Made by a program: the position numbers and the translations under genes
Shown here: in pieces, positions 1-5,902 of the stretch
Numbering within the stretch: the stretch's first letter is position 1
How the letters are laid out: every line of letters starts with the position of its first letter
Assembly (NCBI GenBank): GCA_944386965.1
Contig: CALXDE010000109.1
Location: forward strand, 1-7,642
Length of the DNA: 7,642 nucleotides
Reading direction: 5' to 3'
Origin: an uncultured Oscillospiraceae bacterium
Lineage (GTDB): Bacteria > Bacillota_A > Clostridia > Oscillospirales > Oscillospiraceae
The notes under the pieces: model-generated
What the model was told of the DNA's origin: nothing
What the model saw: the letters and a program-made list of their open reading frames with translations, nothing else
Database searches by the model: none

Positions 1-220
1 CGGCGGCGGTGGCCAGCTCCGCGCCGTATCCCCCCTCCACCACGGCGGCGACGATCTTGTCCGGGGAGGTGGCGGCCTCGTCGTAGTCCACGGTCATGCT
101 GCCGTTGAGGAGGTTGACGCTGCAGGCACTGACCCCCTCCACATGGCTGACGGACTTCTCCACATGGGCCGAACAGGCGGAACAAGTCATACCGGTGACG
201 ATGAATTTATCGTGTTTCAT
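1..220 (-). CDS. copA: Copper-translocating P-type ATPase, N-terminal fragment
   Basis: Only the first 73 residues are visible; the gene continues past the left edge. They form one heavy-metal-associated (HMA) ferredoxin-like domain. The metal-binding loop G-M-T-C-S-A-C lies at residues 10-16, followed by the usual helix (HVEKSVSHVEGV) and strand (CSVNLLNGSMTVDYD). This domain binds Cu(I) and passes it to the transmembrane pump in CopA-type ATPases, which export copper from the cytoplasm. The ATPase core is outside the window, so a free CopZ-like chaperone is not excluded. However, the sequence stays open to the edge and CopZ is only about 70 residues. The start ATG follows an AAGAGGT ribosome binding site (about 227-233). 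The gene lies 53 bp downstream of csoR on the same strand, presumably in one copper-inducible operon. Confidence 0.8.
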   Translation of the reverse strand, partial: MKHDKFIVTGMTCSACSAHVEKSVSHVEGVSACSVNLLNGSMTVDYDEAATSPDKIVAAVVEGGYGAELATAA

Positions 221-273
221 GGAAGTTACCTCTTTTCCAGGGAAGTTACGGGGGAACCGGGATGGAGCGGCAG

Positions 274-573
274 CTATTTCATCAGCTTTTGCAGCACGCA
301 GACCAGCTCGTCCACCACCTCGTTGTTGCCGTTGCGGATGTTCTCCGCCACGCAGGTCTTGATGTGGGTGGCAAGCAGCTCTTTGCTGAAGCTGTTGAGG
401 GCGGCGGTGGCGGCGGACACCTGCACCAGGATGTCGATGCAGTAGGCGTCGTTTTTCAGCATCTCCTTGAGCCCGCGGATCTGCCCCTCGACGCGGCTGA
501 GACGGTGGGTGAGGCGGCGGACCTCCTCGTCGGTGCGGTCCTTGTGTTTACCAGTGGCGCAGCAATCCCCCAT
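274..573 (-). CDS. csoR: CsoR-family copper-sensing repressor
   Basis: This is a 99-residue, all-helical repressor of the CsoR/RcnR (DUF156) family, which in its apo form binds operator DNA and is released by Cu(I). The family signature RLSRVEGQIRGLK is at residues 24-36. The metal ligands are visible as C45, H70 and C74, with exactly the C-25-H-4-C spacing of copper-type CsoR (C36/H61/C65 in the Mycobacterium protein). That favours copper over nickel or formaldehyde sensors. An extra Cys pair (C4-C5) sits in the N-terminal tail. I chose the ATG at 573 because an AAGGAG site (581-586) precedes it at good spacing. An in-frame ATG at 603 would place the start inside the promoter. It is transcribed toward copA, and its own operator lies in the promoter at 606-634, which implies autorepression. 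Confidence 0.92.
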   Translation of the reverse strand: MGDCCATGKHKDRTDEEVRRLTHRLSRVEGQIRGLKEMLKNDAYCIDILVQVSAATAALNSFSKELLATHIKTCVAENIRNGNNEVVDELVCVLQKLMK

Positions 574-605
574 CGGATCACTCCTTCCGGTTAGGTTCTG
601 CAAAC

Positions 606-634
606 ACTATATACCCCCATGGGGTATTTGTCAA
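606..634 (-). promoter_or_regulatory. csoR-copA promoter with embedded CsoR operator
   Basis: On the minus strand there is a perfect -35 TTGACA (629-634), a 17-bp spacer and -10 TATAGT (606-611). The inverted repeat ATACCCC-CAT-GGGGTAT (611-627, 7-bp perfect arms) fills the spacer and touches the -10. This is the TACCC-N-GGGTA type of GC-centred site known for CsoR. Repressor bound here would block RNA polymerase directly. The predicted transcript start is about 25 bases before the csoR ATG. Confidence 0.85.
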
Positions 635-650
635 GACCTGACTGCAAAGA

Positions 651-689
651 TTTCACAAAAAGCGGGGGGCGAAATTTCCGCCCCCCGCT
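651..689 (-). terminator. Terminator after spoVAE
   Basis: An 11-bp perfect GC-rich stem (661-671 with 679-689, AGCGGGGGGCG arm) has a 7-base loop. On the minus strand it is followed by TTTTGTGAAA (660-651). It begins 4 bases after the spoVAE stop and separates the spore genes from the csoR promoter. Confidence 0.82.
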
Positions 690-693
690 GGTG

Positions 694-1050
694 CTATCGT
701 TTTTCTCCGGGCTTGAACAGCAGCGCCGCGATGACGCCGAAGAGCACCGCCGCGGCCACGCCGCCGGCGGCGGCAGTGAAGGGGCCGGTGAAGATCCCCA
801 GCCATCCCTGTTCAGAGACAGCCTTCTCCACGCCCTTGGCCAGGTTCGCCCCAAACCCTGTCAGGGGCACCGTAGCTCCGGCGCCGCCCCACTCCGCAAT
901 GGGTCCGTAGACACCCACGGCCTGTAAGAACACACCGGCCACCACATACCCCACCAAAATCCGGGCTGGGGTCAGCCTGGTCTTGTCGATGCAGATCTGG
1001 CCGATGGCACATAAGATCCCTCCGCACAGGAAGGCTCTGAGATACTCCAT
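694..1050 (-). CDS. spoVAE: Stage V sporulation protein AE (SpoVAEb-type)
   Basis: This 118-residue hydrophobic protein of the SpoVA family contributes to the inner-membrane channel that moves Ca-dipicolinic acid into the forespore and out during germination. Recognisable family blocks are IGQICIDKTRLTPARILVGYVVAGV (about 16-40) and the central WGGAGATVPLTGFGANLAKGV (about 54-74). They are followed by a last membrane segment rich in Ala and Val (about 93-112). Length matches the family (about 115-120). The ATG at 1050 is immediately preceded by an in-frame stop, so no earlier start is possible. A ribosome site (AAAGGA) lies about 12 bases upstream, inside the end of spoVAD. It starts 5 bases after the spoVAD stop, so the two are surely co-transcribed. 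A terminator follows directly. Confidence 0.92.
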   Translation of the reverse strand: MEYLRAFLCGGILCAIGQICIDKTRLTPARILVGYVVAGVFLQAVGVYGPIAEWGGAGATVPLTGFGANLAKGVEKAVSEQGWLGIFTGPFTAAAGGVAAAVLFGVIAALLFKPGEKR

Positions 1051-1055
1051 TCACG

Positions 1056-2084
1056 TCATCCATCCTTTCTTATTGCCTGCCGCTCGATCAAAACGGCGTG
1101 GCAGATGCCGGGGATGCTCTCCCCCTGGAAGGAGGAGGTGGGGGAGAGGAGGGCCCCGGTGGGGGCGAAGAGCAGGTTGTTCCAGGCCCCGCTCTCCAGC
1201 TGGTGGAGGAGGTAACCGTTGAACACGCTGGCGCTGCACCCGCACCCGCTGGCCCCGCAGTGCATGTCCTGACGCTCCCGGTCAAAGAGCAGCAGGCCGC
1301 AGTCGGTATAATTTGCGCCCAGGGGAAACCCCTCCCGCTCCATCAGATCCCGGAGGATGTCGCTGCCCAGCTGCCCCAGGTCCCCGGTGGCGATCTGGTC
1401 GTAATCGCCGGGGCGGGTACCCGTGTCCCGGAAAAAAGCCGTCAGCGTGGCGGCCGCCGCCGGGGCCATGGCGGCGCCCATGTTGTTGGCATCGGTGATG
1501 CCCAGGTCCTCCACCGTGCCGCAGGTGACGTGGGTCACCACCGGCCCGCTGCCCTCCCGCTCCAGAATGGTGCAGCCCGCCGCCGTGGCGGTCCACTGGG
1601 CGGTGGGGGTGCGCTGGGAGCCGTAGGGCACGGGCATGCGGTACTGCCGCTCGGCGGTGCAGAAGTGGGAGGAGGTCATGGCCGCCGTCCGGCGGCCGAA
1701 GCCTCCGTCCAGCAGCAGCGCCGCCAGGGCCAGCCCCTCCCCCATGGTGGAGCAGGCCCCGTAGAGCCCGTAGAAGGGGATGCCCGAGTCCCTGAGGCCG
1801 AAGGATGTGCCGATGCACTGGTTGAGCAGGTCCCCGGCAAAGATGAAGTCGATGTCGGCAGGGGAGAGGCCGCCCTTTTTCAGGGCGAGGTCCAGCACCC
1901 GCTTCTGCATGACCGACTCCGCCTTCTCCCAGGTCTTTTCGCCAAAGAAGGCGTCCTCGCTGAGGGCATCGAACCACTGTGCCAGGGGGCCCTGCCCCTC
2001 GTGTCGGCCGCCGATGCAGGCGTGAGAGGCGACGGCCGGCGGGTTGGCCAGCCGGAGGGTTTGGCGGCCGATTTTTTTCTCCAT
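1056..2084 (-). CDS. spoVAD: Stage V sporulation protein AD
   Basis: This 342-residue protein has a thiolase-like fold and matches SpoVAD in length (338 in B. subtilis). SpoVAD is a cytosol-facing component of the SpoVA machinery that binds dipicolinic acid for spore uptake. Typical features are the N-terminal GRQTLRLANPPAV (6-18), ASHACIGGRHEGQGPL (19-34), and the nucleophile-elbow-like YGACSTMGEG (108-117) with C111. The C-terminal part has HCGASGCGCSASVFNGYLL. The resemblance to KAS III/thiolase enzymes is by fold only; spore context and the paired spoVAE fix the identity. The ATG follows a GAGGG site with 6-base spacing. No spoVAC lies upstream, where clostridial operons normally have it. 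Instead there is a terminator and a VOC gene. Confidence 0.93.
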   Translation of the reverse strand: MEKKIGRQTLRLANPPAVASHACIGGRHEGQGPLAQWFDALSEDAFFGEKTWEKAESVMQKRVLDLALKKGGLSPADIDFIFAGDLLNQCIGTSFGLRDSGIPFYGLYGACSTMGEGLALAALLLDGGFGRRTAAMTSSHFCTAERQYRMPVPYGSQRTPTAQWTATAAGCTILEREGSGPVVTHVTCGTVEDLGITDANNMGAAMAPAAAATLTAFFRDTGTRPGDYDQIATGDLGQLGSDILRDLMEREGFPLGANYTDCGLLLFDRERQDMHCGASGCGCSASVFNGYLLHQLESGAWNNLLFAPTGALLSPTSSFQGESIPGICHAVLIERQAIRKDG

Positions 2085-2115
2085 GGGAATCCCTCGCTTT
2101 TCTGAGATGTACCCC

Positions 2116-2144
2116 TAGTGTGCGCAGAGGACTGGAAAATATAA
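2116..2144 (-). promoter_or_regulatory. Possible sigma-G-like promoter for spoVAD-spoVAE
   Basis: On the minus strand TTATA (2140-2144), a 17-base spacer and CACACTA (2116-2122) resemble the forespore sigma-G pattern (G-H-A-T-R, then CATNNTA), with one mismatch in each box. The predicted transcript would begin about 25 bases before the spoVAD ATG. The position fits, and spoVA operons are known sigma-G targets. The boxes themselves are not strong. Confidence 0.35.
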
Positions 2145-2154
2145 CGCCTGTCAA

Positions 2155-2203
2155 CAAAAATAGCTCCGGGCGCTGTCTCAAAAGAGACGGCGCCCGGAGC
2201 TAT
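2155..2203 (-). terminator. Strong hairpin terminator after the VOC gene
   Basis: Two 20-base arms (2160-2179 and 2184-2203) pair around an AAAA loop with a single non-Watson-Crick position (2174/2189). On the minus strand the stem is followed by TTTTTGTT. It starts about 12 bases after the end of the VOC gene and ends just before the spoVAD promoter region. The plus-strand side (TTCTATTTTTATT) is also T-rich, so it may work both ways. Confidence 0.85.
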
Positions 2204-2215
2204 GCGCTTCTATTT

Positions 2216-2599
2216 TTATTCGGTCAGTTCGATCTGATTGCCCTCCCGGTCCAGGATACAGCTCTCATAGTACCCGTCTCCGGTGACTCTGGGGCCGCTG
2301 AGGACGGTGTAGCCGTCCGCCTTGAGCCGCTCCGTCAGCGCGTCCACCGCTGCCCGGCTCCCCAGGGAGAAGGCCAGATGGGCGTACCCGGAAGCGGCCG
2401 GGGGCTTCTCCCGGTCCACCAGGTCCGGCCGGGTCATGATCTCCAGACGGGCGCCGCCGGCAAAGGTGAGAAAATAGGAGGTGAAGCCGGTGCGGGGGTT
2501 GTGGTACTGCGCGCCCGGAACGGCGGAGAAGTACCGGACAAAGAATGCTTTGGCGGCCTCCAGATCTGTTACATACAGCGCGACATGTTCTATGTGCAT
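2216..2599 (-). CDS. VOC superfamily (glyoxalase/bleomycin-resistance fold) protein
   Basis: This is a 127-residue protein of the vicinal-oxygen-chelate superfamily, built from two beta-alpha-beta-beta-beta modules. The N-terminal module begins IEHVALYVTDLEAAKAFF (3-20) and the second begins GYAHLAFSLGSRAAVDAL (71-88). The likely metal ligands stand where glyoxalase I-like enzymes have them: H5, E53 (RLEIM), H74 and E124 (QIELTE). A metal-dependent lyase, isomerase or dioxygenase is therefore plausible, but the substrate cannot be read. I chose the ATG at 2599 for its excellent AAGGAGGGG site; an upstream in-frame ATG at 2656 has no such support. It is a single-gene unit, divergent from the zinc-ribbon operon and closed by its own terminator. 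Confidence 0.88.
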   Translation of the reverse strand: MHIEHVALYVTDLEAAKAFFVRYFSAVPGAQYHNPRTGFTSYFLTFAGGARLEIMTRPDLVDREKPPAASGYAHLAFSLGSRAAVDALTERLKADGYTVLSGPRVTGDGYYESCILDREGNQIELTE

Positions 2600-2627
2600 G
2601 GGTTCCCCTCCTTTTTTGTACAGGGAT

Positions 2628-2656
2628 ATCCTATCACAGCCAGACACGCCCCGCAA
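2628..2656 (-). promoter_or_regulatory. Probable promoter of the VOC gene
   Basis: On the minus strand TTGCGG (2651-2656), a 17-base spacer and TAGGAT (2628-2633) make a modest sigma-A-type promoter about 30 bases before the start codon. The -35 coincides with one arm of the inverted repeat at 2650-2669. Confidence 0.45.
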
Positions 2657-2669
2657 GGGACTTTGCGGG
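2650..2669. repeat. Inverted repeat between divergent promoters
   Basis: CCCGCAA (2650-2656) and TTGCGGG (2663-2669) are perfect 7-base arms around a 6-base centre. The repeat overlaps the -35 of the minus-strand VOC promoter and lies about 19 bases upstream of the plus-strand -35. It could be an operator; nothing identifies the regulator. Confidence 0.4.
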
Positions 2670-2687
2670 AAACGTCAGGATTGCCAC

Positions 2688-2716
2688 TGGAAAAATCTCC
2701 GTGTCTGTTATATAAT
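2688..2716 (+). promoter_or_regulatory. Promoter of the zinc-ribbon/NhaC/CDF operon
   Basis: TGGAAA (2688-2693), a 17-base spacer and a perfect TATAAT (2711-2716) form a sigma-A-type promoter. The predicted transcript start near 2723 leaves a leader of only about 25 bases, too short for a riboswitch. Confidence 0.7.
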
Positions 2717-2746
2717 AGCAGTCAATGTGAAAAGGGGGGACCATTG

Positions 2747-3355
2747 ATGGAGCCCATGCGTACCATAGGATATATCTGCCCCAAGTGCGGCAAGGCGGTC
2801 ATCGCCAACCGCACCGTATTCGCGCTCCAGGCCGGGCCTGCGGCGGCGGTGTGCGACTGCGGGGACTCGGAATTCATCAGCGAGACGGACGGCCTGCGCT
2901 TCCGGCTGACGGTGCCCTGCGGCATCTGCGGCGGGGAACACATCGCCGAGGTGGATGCCAAGGCCCTGCTTCAGGGGCCGGGCATCGCCCTGAGCTGCCC
3001 GGAGAGCAAGCAGCTGTGCTGTTACATCGGGGAGGAGGGCCGGGTCCGCTCTGCCATGCGGGAGCTGGAGATCACCGCCGGAAAGCTGAAGGACCCGGAG
3101 GAGAACCACTTTGCGGACTCCCTCATCATGTATGAGATCCTCTCGGAGCTGCGGGATATCGCCGGGCGGGATGGGATTTCCTGCACCTGCGGCAGCCACG
3201 CCTACGCCATGGAGGTGCGGCCGGGGGCGGTGGACCTGGTGTGCAGGCGCTGCGGGGGGAAGCTGCGCCTGCCCGCCGCCACGGACGAGGATTTGGATCA
3301 GCTCTGCTGCCACTATACCCTGACCATCCGTGGCCGGGACAGGGCGGAAGAATAG
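2747..3355 (+). CDS. Uncharacterised cysteine-rich protein with three zinc-ribbon-like clusters
   Basis: I do not recognise this 202-residue protein as a named family. It has three cysteine clusters. The first is C11-x2-C14 with C36-x-C38. The second is C58-x2-C61 with C84 and C91-C92. The third is C146-x-C148 with C166-x2-C169, followed by a last C187-C188. The pairs are spaced like zinc-ribbon knuckles (CPKCGK, CGICGG, CRRCGG). A helical, charged stretch without Cys (about 100-140) separates modules two and three. There is no signal peptide or membrane segment, so it should be cytosolic. The ATG follows AGGGGGGA at 6-base spacing; the frame is open far upstream, but that part lies across the divergent VOC gene and promoter. 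It is first in an operon with a Na+/H+ antiporter and a metal exporter. A metal-binding, sensing or nucleic-acid role is inference only. Confidence 0.85.
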   Translation: MEPMRTIGYICPKCGKAVIANRTVFALQAGPAAAVCDCGDSEFISETDGLRFRLTVPCGICGGEHIAEVDAKALLQGPGIALSCPESKQLCCYIGEEGRVRSAMRELEITAGKLKDPEENHFADSLIMYEILSELRDIAGRDGISCTCGSHAYAMEVRPGAVDLVCRRCGGKLRLPAATDEDLDQLCCHYTLTIRGRDRAEE

Positions 3356-3374
3356 GGGATGAGGCGATGCGGGA

Positions 3375-4682
3375 ATGACGGGATTGATTTTTGCGCTTTT
3401 TCTGGCGCTGCTGCTGGCCTGTCTGGTGATGGGCTGGCCGGTGGCCTGGGCGATGGCCGGCGGCGTGGTGCTCTTTGCCGTGCTGGGACTCCACATGGGC
3501 GCCGCGCCCCGGGCGTTGTGGCGGATGGCGTGGGAAAAGGGGCGGACAGCCGGGATCGTCCTGCGTATTTTGCTGCTCATCGGGGCGATCACGGGCCTGT
3601 GGCGTGCCAGCGGGACCATCGCCTACTGCGTGTACTACGGCATACGGCTCATCACGCCGAACCTGTTTCTCCTGCTGGCGTTTTTCCTGACCGCCGTCAT
3701 GTCCTATGCCCTGGGCACCTCCTTCGGCGTAGCCAGCACGGCGGGGATCATCTTTATGGCCCTGGCCCGCTCCGGCGGCGTCGACGTGTCCATGGCCGCG
3801 GGGGCGATCCTGTCCGGAGTCTATTTCGGTGACCGGTGCAGCCCGGCCTCCTCGTCGGCCAATCTGGTGGCGGCGGTGACAGGGACCTCCCTGTACCGCA
3901 ATGTGCCCCGCATGTTCCTCACCGCCCTTCCCGCCACGGGGCTGACCGTGCTGGTCTATCTGGTGCTGTCCCTGGGCAATCCGATCGCGGGGATGGACAG
4001 CGCGATCTCGGCGGCGCTGGAGGAGCAGTTTGTCCTGACCTGGCCGGCGCTGGTGCCGGTGGTGGTGATTCTGGTGCTGCCGCTGTGCCGGGTGCCGATC
4101 GCCTGGGCGCTGACCGCCAGCGCTGCTGCCTCGGCCGCGGTGGGGCTTCTGAGCCAGCATCTCTCCCCGGGAGAGCTGCTCGCAATCGCCCTGTTCGGAT
4201 ACCAGCCGACACAGGAGGCGCTGTCCGCCGTGATGGCGGGAGGAGGCGTGGTGAGTATGCTCTCCACCTGTCTGGTGGTGCTGTGCACAGGCATGTACTC
4301 CGGCATTCTGGAGGGGATCGGCGCGCTGGGGCCGCTGGAGGGAAAGCTGGGAAAAGGGGTCGAGAGATTCGGCCGGCTTCCGGTGGCGCTGGGAACGGCC
4401 CTGGCCAGCATCTCCATCTTCTGCAACCAGTCTGTGGCGATTATCCTCACCGAGCAGCTCCTCCGCCGGTTTTACTCCAGCCGGGAGGAGCTGGCGCAGG
4501 ATATTGAAAATACGGCGATTACCCTTGCCGCCGTTGTCCCCTGGTCGATCTCGTGCACCGTCCCCCTGGCCACCATGGGGGCCGGCTATGGGGCGGTGCC
4601 GTATGCGGTGCTGCTGTGGCTGATCCCTGTGTGTTATCTGCCGACAAAGCGGTGGTTTTATCCCGATAATCGAAAGAAGTGA
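3375..4682 (+). CDS. NhaC-family Na+/H+ antiporter
   Basis: This is a 435-residue polytopic membrane protein with about ten to twelve hydrophobic segments, close to the usual NhaC length. Family-typical motifs are YALGTSFGVASTAGI (111-125) and GAILSGVYFGDRCSP (143-157). The latter contains the acidic D153 and S-P pair expected at the ion path. A second half-repeat includes ISIFCNQSVAIILTEQLL and the late WSISCTVPLATMGAGYG. Members exchange cytoplasmic Na+ (some Li+, or an organic solute) for protons; the substrate here cannot be told from sequence. The first in-frame start is this ATG, 19 bases after the zinc-ribbon stop. Its ribosome site is weak (GGGGATGAGG, about 10 bases away), suggesting translation coupled to the upstream gene. 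Its TGA stop overlaps a possible GTG start of the next gene. Confidence 0.9.
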   Translation: MTGLIFALFLALLLACLVMGWPVAWAMAGGVVLFAVLGLHMGAAPRALWRMAWEKGRTAGIVLRILLLIGAITGLWRASGTIAYCVYYGIRLITPNLFLLLAFFLTAVMSYALGTSFGVASTAGIIFMALARSGGVDVSMAAGAILSGVYFGDRCSPASSSANLVAAVTGTSLYRNVPRMFLTALPATGLTVLVYLVLSLGNPIAGMDSAISAALEEQFVLTWPALVPVVVILVLPLCRVPIAWALTASAAASAAVGLLSQHLSPGELLAIALFGYQPTQEALSAVMAGGGVVSMLSTCLVVLCTGMYSGILEGIGALGPLEGKLGKGVERFGRLPVALGTALASISIFCNQSVAIILTEQLLRRFYSSREELAQDIENTAITLAAVVPWSISCTVPLATMGAGYGAVPYAVLLWLIPVCYLPTKRWFYPDNRKK

Positions 4683-4687
4683 GTCCG

Positions 4688-5851
4688 ATGATCCAGTTTT
4701 TGGCAAAGCGGCTGATTCCCAACTGGCAGCAGACGGCGGACCCGGCGGTCCGCCGGGGCTACGGTGTGCTGTGCGGTGTGGTGGGGATTTGCCTGAATAT
4801 CCTGCTGTTTTTGGGAAAGATTCTGGCCGGTACGGTGAGCGGTTCCATCGCCATCACCGCCGACGCCTTCAACAACCTGTCCGACGCCGGGTCCTCCGTG
4901 GTGACGCTGCTGGGCTTCAAGCTGGCGGCCCAGGAGCCGGACCGGCAGCACCCCTTCGGCCACGGCCGCATGGAGTATATCTCCGGCCTGGTGGTGGCCA
5001 TGCTGATCCTGCTGATGGGGGTGGAGCTGTTCAAAAGCAGCGTGGAAAAGATTTTTCACCCCGAGGCGGTCGCCTTCAGCCCGCTGGCCCTGGCGATCCT
5101 GGCGGTGTCCATTGCGGTCAAATTCTATATGAGCCTTTACAACCGCGCCATCGGCAGGCGCATCGACTCGGCAGCCATGCTGGCCACCGCCACCGACAGC
5201 CGCAGCGACGTGCTGGCCACGGCGGCGGTGCTGGCCTCCACGGTGGTTGGCCATGTGACCGCCCTCCCGGTGGACGGGTGGTGCGGTCTGGTGGTGGCGG
5301 CGCTGATCCTCAAAGGCGGGTTCGACGCGGCGGTGGATACCATAAGCCCGCTCCTGGGCCAGGCACCGTCTCCGGAGCTGGTGGAGGCGGTGGAGAAGCT
5401 GGTAATGGCCCACAGGGAGATCGTGGGCATTCACGACCTGGTGGTCCACGACTACGGTCCCGGCCGGCTGATGATCACCCTCCATGCCGAGGTGCCCGCC
5501 GACGGCGACATGCTGGAGCTCCACGACGTGGTGGATACGGTGGAGCGGGAGCTGGCGGTGCGGATGCGCTGCGTGGCCACCATTCACATGGACCCGGTGG
5601 TCACCGATGAGACTACCGTGCATCTGCGCCAGGATGTGGCGGAGCTGGTGAAGACGGTGGACCCCCGCATCACCATCCACGACTTCCGCATGGTGCCGGG
5701 GCCCTCCCATACCAATCTGATCTTTGACGCGATCGTTCCCTTTGACCTGCCCATGGACGAGGGAGAGGTGGAGCGGGCGATCCGGAAAAAGGTCCGGGAG
5801 ATGCCCGGAAACTACTACGCTGTGGTCCACGCGGAGAACAGCTATGTGTGA
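4688..5851 (+). CDS. Cation diffusion facilitator, probable Mn(II) exporter (MntE-like)
   Basis: This is a 387-residue CDF-family proton-coupled metal exporter with six membrane segments (about 25-215). The transport site is N62-x3-D66 in TM2 (ADAFNNLSD) and D170-x3-D174 in TM5 (ATDSRSD). The ND/DD set matches pneumococcal MntE and related Mn(II) exporters, whereas zinc CDFs have a His at one position. The family motif HPFGHGRMEY is at 88-97. The cytosolic part is long: a first dimerisation module (about 240-298) is followed by a second related one (about 325-387). Both share IHD, a V-P-x-D turn and a final A-x-x-H strand. The ATG at 4688 has a weak AGTGAG site; a GTG at 4679, overlapping the preceding TGA, would add three residues. 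Either way it is coupled to the antiporter gene. Confidence 0.9.
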   Translation: MIQFLAKRLIPNWQQTADPAVRRGYGVLCGVVGICLNILLFLGKILAGTVSGSIAITADAFNNLSDAGSSVVTLLGFKLAAQEPDRQHPFGHGRMEYISGLVVAMLILLMGVELFKSSVEKIFHPEAVAFSPLALAILAVSIAVKFYMSLYNRAIGRRIDSAAMLATATDSRSDVLATAAVLASTVVGHVTALPVDGWCGLVVAALILKGGFDAAVDTISPLLGQAPSPELVEAVEKLVMAHREIVGIHDLVVHDYGPGRLMITLHAEVPADGDMLELHDVVDTVERELAVRMRCVATIHMDPVVTDETTVHLRQDVAELVKTVDPRITIHDFRMVPGPSHTNLIFDAIVPFDLPMDEGEVERAIRKKVREMPGNYYAVVHAENSYV

Positions 5852-5865
5852 GCGCTCCGGAAACC

Positions 5866-5899
5866 GGGCAAAAAAAGAGGGAGCCATGGCTCCCTCTTT
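5866..5899. terminator. Bidirectional terminator, 26-bp perfect palindrome
   Basis: Positions 5874-5899 are a perfect palindrome centred on CCATGG with AAAGAGGGAGCC arms. On the minus strand it is followed by a run of T (complement of the A run at 5870-5876), a textbook terminator for the ArsC-like gene whose stop is 4 bases away. On the plus strand the T run is short (CTCTTTCC), so it may end the CDF operon less efficiently. Confidence 0.85.
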
Positions 5900-5902
5900 C
5901 CG

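Noticed and set aside
1056..2084. Calling this gene a thiolase or ketoacyl-ACP synthase III
   Set aside because: The fold is shared, but the N-terminal blocks, the length and the adjacent spoVAE identify SpoVAD.
1098..2105. A 335-residue plus-strand open frame opposite spoVAD
   Set aside because: It is a mirror of spoVAD in GC-rich DNA, with low-complexity sequence, no domain and no ribosome site.
1979..2746. Upstream in-frame extension of the zinc-ribbon protein
   Set aside because: It would cross the terminator, the VOC gene and both divergent promoters; the ATG at 2747 has a good ribosome site just after the promoter.
2717..2746. An Mn-responsive (yybP-ykoY) riboswitch before the CDF operon
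   Set aside because: The leader between the -10 and the first ATG is only about 30 bases, too short for any riboswitch.
3126..4706. A 526-residue minus-strand open frame opposite the zinc-ribbon and NhaC genes
   Set aside because: It is antisense to two well-supported genes, with a low-complexity His/Gln/Arg/Gly composition typical of GC-rich shadow frames.
4658..5887. A 409-residue minus-strand open frame opposite the CDF gene
   Set aside because: It is antisense to a gene with clear CDF motifs, its composition is His/Gln/Gly-rich, and it runs through the terminator palindrome.
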